This document shows, one piece after another, positions 1-5,210 of a DNA stretch of 5,472 bases. Below the pieces are notes generated by a model. That model did no database searches and was not told the origin of the DNA. It saw nothing but the letters and a program-made list of their open reading frames with translations. Origin of the DNA: Deltaproteobacteria bacterium. Lineage in GTDB: Bacteria > Desulfobacterota > Binatia > UBA9968. Made by a program: the position numbers and the translations under genes. Every line of letters starts with the position of its first letter. Position 1 is the first letter of the stretch. Location of the stretch: positions 1 through 5,472 of the forward strand of contig JACPFE010000109.1 of the NCBI GenBank assembly GCA_016183145.1. Reading direction: 5' to 3'.

Positions 1-452
1 ACGTCGAGGCAGTTCTCATGCCGGTCGTCCACGAATAGCTTGACTCCGAGTTTGTCCACCAGCGCCGATTTGGCGCTCTGGGTAAAATAAACCACCGGCT
101 TGCTGACGCCATGCTCGCGCAGCCAATCGCAGGTGACGTCATGGATGCTGTAGTGATCCCGCTCGTAGCGATGGGTAACGAAGATCAGCCGTTCAGCGCG
201 GCTCAGCGCGTCGAGGCACTGCCACTCCACCAAGGTGGGCAGCGGCGCGAGGCCGCGCCAAAAATTCGGGTCGTCGGAAACCTCCATGACGCACTGCCTG
301 ATCAGCTCGCTCGATAGAAACGGGTAATTGGTGAAATTGGGATCGGTGACCGACTCCAGATCGATGGCGCCGCCGCTGCGGGCCTGGAGGATCTGAACAA
401 AAGGCGAGACGAAATCGGCCACCACGCCGTCGATGTCGAGAGCGACTTTCAT
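1..452 (-). CDS. HAD-superfamily 5'(3')-nucleotidase-like phosphatase (C-terminus beyond window edge)
   Basis: Reading leftward from the ATG at 452-450, the frame stays open to the window edge and gives 150 complete residues. The N-terminus MKVALDIDGVVADF carries HAD motif I (D6-I-D8-G-V): D6 would be the nucleophile and D8 the acid/base. Motif II is FVTHR with T93, the motif III lysine is probably K128 or K134, and motif IV is VDDR with D142-D143. All four motifs occur in order at the usual spacing for a small HAD phosphatase. An N-terminal DxDGV with a helical cap between about residues 14 and 85 fits the cytosolic 5'(3')-deoxyribonucleotidase group (NT5C-like), which dephosphorylates nucleoside monophosphates. 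Related uncharacterised HAD hydrolases cannot be excluded, so the substrate is inferred. There is no signal peptide, so it is likely cytoplasmic. No clear Shine-Dalgarno precedes the start. The gene is divergent from the M20 gene, so it is not in that operon. Probably only a few tens of residues are missing at the C-terminus. Confidence 0.8.
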   Translation of the reverse strand, partial: MKVALDIDGVVADFVSPFVQILQARSGGAIDLESVTDPNFTNYPFLSSELIRQCVMEVSDDPNFWRGLAPLPTLVEWQCLDALSRAERLIFVTHRYERDHYSIHDVTCDWLREHGVSKPVVYFTQSAKSALVDKLGVKLFVDDRHENCLD

Positions 453-515
453 TATACACAATCTAAGCAAAACGCCGACGGGCGTCAACTTGCATTGTTG
501 TGGGGTCGCTTTCGA

Positions 516-545
516 TTGTGCTACACAAGAGACTCCGCGTATACT
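516..545 (+). promoter_or_regulatory. Weak candidate promoter in the divergent gap upstream of the M20 gene
   Basis: The 115-bp gap between the divergent starts at 452 and 568 must hold the promoters of both flanking genes. On the plus strand, TTGTGC (516-521), an 18-bp spacer and TATACT (540-545) make the best sigma70-like pair. The -10 matches 5 of 6 consensus bases but the -35 matches poorly. Transcription from it would start near 552, inside the ribosome binding site, which argues against it or implies a slightly earlier start. No convincing operator palindrome was seen. Confidence 0.22.
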
Positions 546-550
546 TTTTT

Positions 551-556
551 AAGGAG
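551..556 (+). promoter_or_regulatory. Ribosome binding site of the M20 gene
   Basis: AAGGAG at 551-556, continuing as a purine-rich run to 561, lies 11 nt before the ATG at 568. No other in-frame start has a comparable signal, so it supports 568 as the start. Confidence 0.7.
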
Positions 557-567
557 AAGGGAACCGC

Positions 568-1806
568 ATGGAAGACGCAGTGCTCGAACAGGTAGACCGC
601 AATCGCATCGTCGAGCTGGCCTGTAATCTCGCCGACATCGTCAGCATCACCGGTGAGGAAGAGGAAGTCGCCAAATATCTCGGCGGCGAGTTCGAAAAGC
701 TCGGCATGGAGGTCGAATACCAGTACGTCGAAGACGGCAGACCGAACGTCATCGGCAGGTTGAAGGGAACAGGCGGCGGGGCGACCTTGATGTTCAACGC
801 GCACATGGACCATTTCGATAATCCCCAGGAGACCGTCGTCGAGGACGACCGGATCTACGGGCGCGGCCTGGTCAACATGAAAGCGGCGTTCCCTTGTTAC
901 ATCGAGGCGGTGGCGGCGCTGCAAAAGGCCGGCGTGAAGCTCAAGGGCGATCTGATCATTGCCGGCGTCGTCGGCGAAATCGAAAAGGCCCAGGTTGGGA
1001 GATTCCAGGGAAAGTCCTACCGCGGGGCTGGCGTGGGCGCGCGCTATCTGATGGACCACGGCGTCATGGCCGATATGTGCATCATCGGCGAGCCCACGGG
1101 TCTGCACCTACAGATCGGCAACGGCGGCCTGATCTGGGCGCGAGTGAGCGTGGACGGCAGGGCGACGAAATTCGTCCTTGCCGCTTGCAAAGTCGCGCAA
1201 GCGATTCAAGACTGGGAAAGGGAATACCAGCGCAAGTATCCGCACAAGTTCATGCTGCCGACCGTGCAGATCGGCGCCATCGACGGCGGCAATGCGTTTA
1301 AGCCGGGCACCCGTCCGACCACCGATATTTTCGTCATCGTGAAGACCCTTCCCGGCGCGGTGCCGCTGGCGATTAAACGAGACCTCGAGGCGGTTTGCGA
1401 GAAGGTTAAAAAACGGGAGAGTGATATTCTGGACATTCGCGTCGATCTCTATCTCTCCACTGACGGCTACGAGATTTCCAAGAGCGAGTACGTGGTCAAG
1501 GCGATGGCAAGCGCCCACAAGATGGTGTTTGGCAAGCCGGTGCCCTATTCAAAACCGATACGCTACGGCATCACCAGCGACGGCTCGCGCATCGCGGCTT
1601 ACGGCGTGCCGGCGATTACCTATGGTCCCGGTTTCGGCACCCATCTCGTCGATCCGACGGAAACGAAGGCCCCCGCCGAATGGGACGCACCGAGCGGCGT
1701 GCGGCGAGGCGTCGGCATCGAAAACATGGTCAACTGCACCAAGGTTTACGCCACGGCGGCGTTGGATATCTGCAATAGGAAGAAAGACGAGATGGCGAAG
1801 AAGTGA
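568..1806 (+). CDS. M20-family metallohydrolase (ArgE/DapE/ACY1-like), atypical active site
   Basis: This 412-residue cytoplasmic protein has the M20 layout, a catalytic domain split by a lid/dimerisation domain at about 182-290. The family uses a two-metal site to hydrolyse amide bonds of N-acylated amino acids, small peptides or related compounds. Visible motifs are NAHMDHFD (H79, D81), YGRGLVNMKAA (98-107), VVGEIEKA (134-141), IIGEPT (E175) and YGPGFGTH (H359). Three features are odd. N103 stands where the bridging aspartate of GRGxxDMKG is usual. The glutamate pair is E137-I-E139 rather than adjacent E-E. The lid segment after VDGRAT (195-200) goes almost straight to the helix CKVAQAIQDWE and lacks the usual conserved His and its loop. 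The first two may be subfamily traits, as I recall M20 proteins with NMK and GEIEK motifs, but the third looks like a short in-frame deletion. The substrate is unknown, and reduced or altered activity is possible. It has a good ribosome binding site and is divergent from the nucleotidase-like gene. Confidence 0.88.
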   Translation: MEDAVLEQVDRNRIVELACNLADIVSITGEEEEVAKYLGGEFEKLGMEVEYQYVEDGRPNVIGRLKGTGGGATLMFNAHMDHFDNPQETVVEDDRIYGRGLVNMKAAFPCYIEAVAALQKAGVKLKGDLIIAGVVGEIEKAQVGRFQGKSYRGAGVGARYLMDHGVMADMCIIGEPTGLHLQIGNGGLIWARVSVDGRATKFVLAACKVAQAIQDWEREYQRKYPHKFMLPTVQIGAIDGGNAFKPGTRPTTDIFVIVKTLPGAVPLAIKRDLEAVCEKVKKRESDILDIRVDLYLSTDGYEISKSEYVVKAMASAHKMVFGKPVPYSKPIRYGITSDGSRIAAYGVPAITYGPGFGTHLVDPTETKAPAEWDAPSGVRRGVGIENMVNCTKVYATAALDICNRKKDEMAKK

Positions 1807-1817
1807 TGCTTCGGCAT

Positions 1818-1920
1818 CCCGGTTCAAGGTTCCAGGTTCAACGTTCAAAGTTTCGGACTCGAGTTCAAAACTCCGGGTTAAACTTTGAACCTTGAACTTT
1901 GAACGCAGAACCTTGAACGG
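1818..1920. repeat. Heptamer inverted-repeat array A
   Basis: Beginning 11 nt after the M20 stop codon, GTTCAA-like hexamers start at 1822, 1829, 1836, 1843 and 1850, an exact 7-bp period. After a central segment containing GTTCAA at 1863, the complementary TTGAAC recurs at 1885, 1892, 1899 and 1913, with a decayed unit at 1906, again on a 7-bp period. The left arm (1822-1853) and right arm (1880-1918) are imperfect reverse complements, differing mainly by one extra heptamer on the right. They can fold into a long hairpin. Inside the loop is a smaller perfect stem, GAGTT-CAA-AACTC (1861-1873). No T-run follows, so it is not a classical intrinsic terminator. Open reading frames through it encode only low-complexity peptides and are not genes. 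Confidence 0.9.
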
Positions 1921-1934
1921 TATTTCCCCTGGAT

Positions 1935-1939
1935 AGGAG
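1935..1939 (+). promoter_or_regulatory. Ribosome binding site of the binding-fold protein gene
   Basis: AGGAG lies 6 nt before the ATG at 1946, close to ideal spacing. It fixes the start right after array A and confirms that the encoded protein has no N-terminal export signal. Confidence 0.8.
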
Positions 1940-1945
1940 TCGGTC

Positions 1946-2827
1946 ATGGACCTCACCTTCGCGCACTATCGCAACCGCTTTTGCATGTTTCGCACCTACT
2001 ACGCCCTGGCGGTGGGTAAGGTGAGGCCGGATGGCTTCAACATGAAGGTCATCGAGCTGCCGGACCCGCCGAGTCGTGAGCAGGAAGAAGCGCTGATCCG
2101 CGGCGACGTTCAGGTGGCAAACTTATATCTGCCTAATTTTCTGCAGCGGAAATTAGCCGGCGCGCCGATCATCGGACTTTGCACCGAGTGGAAATCAACG
2201 ATGAAGGGCAACGGCATGTTCGTGCGCAAGGACGGCCCGGTAAAAGAGCCGGCGGATCTCCAGGGTCGAACCATCGGTTCGCACCAGGGACCCCACGCAA
2301 TCCACCGCTATCTATTGCGCCATCAGTTCGGCGTGGACGACTCGAAACTTTGCTGGGTTTCCCACCCGCAAGAGCAACTGCTTACCGCCTTGAAACGAGG
2401 CGAGGTTGATGGCGCGGTGCTGCTCGATCAGTTTTTCTTTCGCGGGGAACAAGACGGCGAGGCCCGCTGCCTCTACACCGATGGCGAGATTTGGCAAACG
2501 CTGCGCGGTTTTCCCGAGATCATCAAACATATGGTCGCGGCGCGGGAAGATCTGCTGCGCGATCATCTCGGCATCAAAGACAAACTGCTGCAAGCGTTTC
2601 GCGCGTCGTTTGCGTGGAGTGAAGCGCATCTGCAGGAGATCGCCGACGAGTTCATCAAGCGCTATCCGGGGGATAAAGAGGCGCTGCTCGCCTCGGCGCG
2701 TTATCCAAGGATTGAGTTTACTTTTACCGAGGCGGAGCAGAAGCTCGCCGACGCCGAAATGGACATGATGGTGGAGGTGGGCTGGATTCCGCGAAAAGCG
2801 CCGGTGGCATCCTTGTTTGCGGGGTAG
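1946..2827 (+). CDS. NMT1 / 4,5-dihydroxyphthalate-decarboxylase-like periplasmic-binding-fold protein without signal peptide
   Basis: This is a 293-residue protein. The opening MDLTFAHYRN, then VGKVRPDGFNMKVIELP (23-39) and EALIRGDVQVANLYLPNFL (48-66), follow the start of 4,5-dihydroxyphthalate decarboxylase-like proteins (lead strand, 'G.V.PEGI.L', then 'RGEFDVAE.SLS.Y'). DLQGRTIGSHQGPHAIHRYL (104-123) is the 'DLkGk.IG...G' loop of NMT1/SsuA-type class II binding proteins, and ALKRGEVDGAVLLD (148-161) is their 'L..G.VDaa' segment. The C-terminal part is helical. The start is well fixed and there is no signal peptide or lipobox, so it should be cytoplasmic. That fits an enzyme on the binding-protein fold, such as a decarboxylase, or an intracellular ligand binder better than an ABC transporter receptor. 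No ABC permease or ATPase gene is present in the window. It probably belongs with the M20 gene 139 bp upstream, across repeat array A. The ligand is unknown. Confidence 0.75.
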   Translation: MDLTFAHYRNRFCMFRTYYALAVGKVRPDGFNMKVIELPDPPSREQEEALIRGDVQVANLYLPNFLQRKLAGAPIIGLCTEWKSTMKGNGMFVRKDGPVKEPADLQGRTIGSHQGPHAIHRYLLRHQFGVDDSKLCWVSHPQEQLLTALKRGEVDGAVLLDQFFFRGEQDGEARCLYTDGEIWQTLRGFPEIIKHMVAAREDLLRDHLGIKDKLLQAFRASFAWSEAHLQEIADEFIKRYPGDKEALLASARYPRIEFTFTEAEQKLADAEMDMMVEVGWIPRKAPVASLFAG

Positions 2828-2835
2828 GAAAGCAG

Positions 2836-2962
2836 CCCGGTTCAAAGTTCAACGTCCAATGTTCAAAGTTAAGCCCGGAACTTTGAATTTGAGTTCCATA
2901 CGTTGAACCTTGAACCCGTTCGCCAAGCTCAGGGCAGACTTTGAACCCGGAATCTTGAACCC
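2836..2962. repeat. Heptamer inverted-repeat array B
   Basis: Array B begins 8 nt after the stop at 2827 with the same CCCGGTTCAA lead-in as array A (2836-2845 here, 1818-1827 there). Left-arm units start at 2840, 2847, 2854 (GTCCAA), 2861 and 2868 (GTTAAG), a 7-bp period. Right-arm units are TTGAAT 2883, TTGAGT 2889, TTGAAC 2903 and 2910, then 2941 and 2955 after an unrelated insert at about 2916-2939. The left arm pairs with 2879-2916 as an imperfect inverted repeat. It is more decayed than array A. The peptides it would encode, of FKVQ/KFKV type on the minus strand, are artefacts. Confidence 0.88.
2916..2939. repeat. Short unrelated repeat-like segment inside array B
   Basis: CCGTTCGCCAAGCTCAGGGCAGAC breaks the heptamer spacing between the units at 2910 and 2941. 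It resembles, from memory, the 'TTCGACAAGCTCAGGGCAGG' interspersed element frequent in environmental bacterial genomes, of which it would be a half-site. Only one copy is in this window, so its repeat status rests on recall and not on the sequence shown. Confidence 0.45.
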
Positions 2963-2968
2963 TATAAT
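2941..2968 (+). promoter_or_regulatory. Near-consensus sigma70-type promoter upstream of the exported peptidase gene
   Basis: TTGAAC (2941-2946, 4 of 6 bases of TTGACA), a 16-bp spacer and a perfect TATAAT (2963-2968). The expected start point, about 7 nt beyond the -10, is 2975-2976, which is the A of the ATG at 2976. The gap has no Shine-Dalgarno. The -35 hexamer is a unit of repeat array B. The arrangement predicts a leaderless transcript for the peptidase gene, probably including the MFS gene. Confidence 0.5.
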
Positions 2969-2975
2969 ATTATCC

Positions 2976-3950
2976 ATGGATTTCTCGCGGCACTGCGCCC
3001 AGGCTTGGTTCGGGCGCACGGTTTTTCTACTCTTCGCTCTCAATGCTTGCGCACTTTCGGCGCAACCCGGTTTTTACAGCGCTGAAGGGCTCCGCGAAAC
3101 CGCCGATCTTATCCAAGATGTCAGAGCCTTCGGTCGAACTCTCGGTATTGAACCTACCGATGCGCTCGGCCGTACGACGGGGGAGGGGAGCGCGCTGTCT
3201 ATGCTATGGCTGTGGTTGCAAAGAGCCGGCACGCTGGCAAGCAACCGGGCCGTGGACATCCGCATGGCCGTCGGTCTTTCCAGCATCAAGGAGCAAACGA
3301 AGATCGAGCAAGTGTATAGGGTCGACGGCTACAGCGTCTATTACCGCCAGGGCAACGAATTCGCGGACTCGCGCTCGGCGGTGACGCCGAGTTTCGCAGC
3401 CCAAGGAATCGTGCGGCGCGTCAATGTGATCCTTCACGAAGACCTGCACGGCGACGTGAATTTCGATCTCCCTTGGGACATCGAGGAGGCGGTGGTGACG
3501 CCGCTGGGTTCGTTGGCGGCGGTAGAATATTTTAAGCACAAGGGCGATGCCGAAAACCAGAAGCGAGCCCAGTCGGCTTTGGATGAAGGAAGGCAAGTTT
3601 CCCGGGAGCTGCTCAAGCTGGCGAAGGAAGCGGAAACGATTTTCCACTATGATCCCGTGGAAGATGCCAAACAGAAAGTTCTCGCGCTACTTTCCAGTTA
3701 CCCCGCCTACCAGAGCATGTTTCAGCGCCAGATCGTGGGGCAGCATCCAGCGACGGTTCTCGAAGCGAAGCTGAGCCATGATCTCGCCTATTTCCGATAT
3801 TTTGAGGCCATCGTGACTCTGGCGGAAAAACCCCTGGCCCTCGATGTCTTGATTGCAGAGCTGAAAACACTGCCGCGGGACGCCACGGCGGAGATAGCCG
3901 ACAGGTTCTTGGCCGCCCTGGAATCAAAGTATGCCGTGACGACAAAATAG
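2976..3950 (+). CDS. Exported HEXXH metallopeptidase-like protein (distant putative-aminopeptidase family)
   Basis: From the ATG at 2976 the protein has 324 residues. An N-terminal signal is visible: a charged start, R14, then the core TVFLLFALNACALSA (15-29). Cleavage after A29 by signal peptidase I is likely. C25 in LNAC is an imperfect lipobox, so lipidation is an alternative. HEDLH at 154-158 is a HEXXH zinc motif, and E170 or E171 in WDIEEAVVT lies 12-13 residues on, where a gluzincin third ligand is expected. The order of landmarks resembles the Pfam 'putative aminopeptidase' family (PF10023): a 'DVRAFGRTLGI' segment (48-58), a 'DGYSVYY' segment (117-123), HEXXH, a Glu, and a helical tail with 'LSHDLAYFRYFE' (266-277). 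The similarity is from memory and distant. Role inferred: a periplasmic or surface zinc peptidase. An upstream in-frame TTG at 2910 was not used because it lies in the repeat. The MFS gene follows after 24 bp. Confidence 0.7.
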   Translation: MDFSRHCAQAWFGRTVFLLFALNACALSAQPGFYSAEGLRETADLIQDVRAFGRTLGIEPTDALGRTTGEGSALSMLWLWLQRAGTLASNRAVDIRMAVGLSSIKEQTKIEQVYRVDGYSVYYRQGNEFADSRSAVTPSFAAQGIVRRVNVILHEDLHGDVNFDLPWDIEEAVVTPLGSLAAVEYFKHKGDAENQKRAQSALDEGRQVSRELLKLAKEAETIFHYDPVEDAKQKVLALLSSYPAYQSMFQRQIVGQHPATVLEAKLSHDLAYFRYFEAIVTLAEKPLALDVLIAELKTLPRDATAEIADRFLAALESKYAVTTK

Positions 3951-3974
3951 AAATATCCTAATTCTCTCTCCCCG

Positions 3975-5210
3975 ATGTTTCGCTTACTCCAGACAAATCC
4001 TAACGCGCGGGGATTCATCGCGCTTTATTCCGGCACCTTTATGTCGGGCGCCTGGGCGATGATCATTCCGACGATACCGGTGCTCGCGCGCGAGTTCGGC
4101 GTTTCGCCGGGCGGCGCGGCGCAAATCATGACCGCCACAGTGGTGGGTAGATTTTTCGGCACCATCGTCGCCGGGATACTGCTGGATCGCAGGGGCACGC
4201 GCGTGGCGTTGGTGGGCGGTCCGCTGGTGGCGTGCGGCGCTGCGCTGCTGTGTGCGGTGGCGCCGTGGTTTCCAGTACTATTGCTTCTGTCAGTCTGCAT
4301 CGGCGCCGCCGACAGCCTTTGGTCCACGGCTCGGGAAATCGCCGCCATCGATCTCGCCCGACGCAGCCAGCGCGGGCGCTTAATCAGCAGTCTGCACGGT
4401 ACGTACAATATGGGAACGGCGATCGCGCCGCTCATCGGCGGCTGGCTGACCGAGATCATCGGCTATCAAGCGGCGTTTTTCGGTTACGCCGTGGCGTGCG
4501 CGCTGTCGGTGATTTTGGGATTACGCAGTCCGAATTCCCCGGCGCCGCCCAAGGCGCAAAAATCGCCGGAGTCCCCGCAAGGTCGGAGTGCGAGGGCGCT
4601 GCGGGAACGCGCGCGCGGATTTTTGGCTGTATTCGATGAAATTCGGCCCGATCTGAGAAGCACCTATGGACTCTTGGTACTGGCGACCATGGTCTCTCAG
4701 TCACAAAGGATCATCGTTCAGAGCATGCTGCCGCTCTACGGCGCCGCCTATCTGCATCTGTCGCCAAGCCAGATCGGCATGCTATTCACGATTTCCGGCG
4801 TGATCGTATTCGCCATGATCATTCCCGCGGGATTCGTCATGGATCGCGTCGGGAGAAAGTGGTGCACGGTCCCAAGCACGGGCCTGCCGGCGTTGATCTT
4901 TTTGCTGATCCCCCTGACCGACAGCTTCGCGCACCTTGGGATTCTAGTCGGCATCGCGGGTTTCGCCCAGGGATTGTCCCTGGGCTCGCTGGCGACCTCG
5001 ACGTATGACGTAGTGCCGGCGCATGTGCGCGGGCGCTTACAAGCCATGCGTAGGACGATAGCGGAGCTCGGCAGCGGCGTGGCGCCTTTGATCGGCGGCT
5101 ATTTGGCGAACACTTACAATCCGGGCGTGCCTTTCCTGGTTTACGCGCCGCTGCTGGTTGTTACCGCGGCGTTATTGGCGGTGCTCGGAAAGGAGACCTT
5201 GGAACGGTGA
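3975..5210 (+). CDS. Major facilitator superfamily (MFS) transporter, 12 transmembrane helices
   Basis: This 411-residue protein is strongly hydrophobic, with about twelve membrane segments: roughly 12-34, 47-70, 77-96, 99-116, 138-160, 164-183, then 230-255, 265-288, 296-314, 319-342, 360-380 and 386-405. MFS motif A is present in both halves, GILLDRRGTR (67-76) and GFVMDRVGRK (286-295). The two halves also match at RGRL...APLIGG: R133 to A151 and R352 to A370, both 18 residues apart, as expected for the family's internal duplication. The central cytoplasmic loop (184-229) is Pro-, Ser- and Arg-rich. It probably exports or imports a small solute by ion coupling. The drug-efflux-like families are nearest in look but the substrate is unknown. 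No Shine-Dalgarno precedes the ATG; the leader is pyrimidine-rich (ATTCTCTCTCCCCG). With only 24 bp to the previous stop, translation may depend on coupling or reinitiation. Confidence 0.9.
   Translation: MFRLLQTNPNARGFIALYSGTFMSGAWAMIIPTIPVLAREFGVSPGGAAQIMTATVVGRFFGTIVAGILLDRRGTRVALVGGPLVACGAALLCAVAPWFPVLLLLSVCIGAADSLWSTAREIAAIDLARRSQRGRLISSLHGTYNMGTAIAPLIGGWLTEIIGYQAAFFGYAVACALSVILGLRSPNSPAPPKAQKSPESPQGRSARALRERARGFLAVFDEIRPDLRSTYGLLVLATMVSQSQRIIVQSMLPLYGAAYLHLSPSQIGMLFTISGVIVFAMIIPAGFVMDRVGRKWCTVPSTGLPALIFLLIPLTDSFAHLGILVGIAGFAQGLSLGSLATSTYDVVPAHVRGRLQAMRRTIAELGSGVAPLIGGYLANTYNPGVPFLVYAPLLVVTAALLAVLGKETLER

Noticed and set aside
447..458. TATAAT on the minus strand as the -10 box of the HAD gene
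   Set aside because: It overlaps the ATG itself, so transcription would start inside the coding sequence.
193..459. 88-codon minus-strand frame starting at 459
   Set aside because: It is a different frame over the HAD gene, is Arg-rich as expected of a shadow, and has no recognisable motifs. The frame from 452 has all the HAD motifs.
463..1107. 214-codon minus-strand frame
   Set aside because: It is antisense to the M20 gene, which has clear family motifs and a ribosome binding site. A long antisense frame is expected from GC-rich third positions.
1549..1956. 135-codon minus-strand frame across the M20 3' end and array A
   Set aside because: About a third of it is translated heptamer repeat (FKVQ/LNVEP-like residues) and the rest is antisense to the M20 gene.
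2312..2845. 177-codon minus-strand frame
   Set aside because: It is antisense to the binding-fold gene, which has a strong ribosome binding site and family motifs. Its start lies at the edge of array B.
1818..2962. CRISPR array
   Set aside because: The repeats are 6-7 bp in direct heptamer tandem with a reversed second arm. There are no 24-40 bp repeats with unique spacers and no cas genes.
2910..2975. In-frame TTG at 2910 as a start for the peptidase gene, adding 22 residues
   Set aside because: It lies inside repeat array B, the added residues are encoded by repeat units, and it would bury the signal peptide. The ATG at 2976 gives a proper N-terminal signal and sits at the promoter start point.
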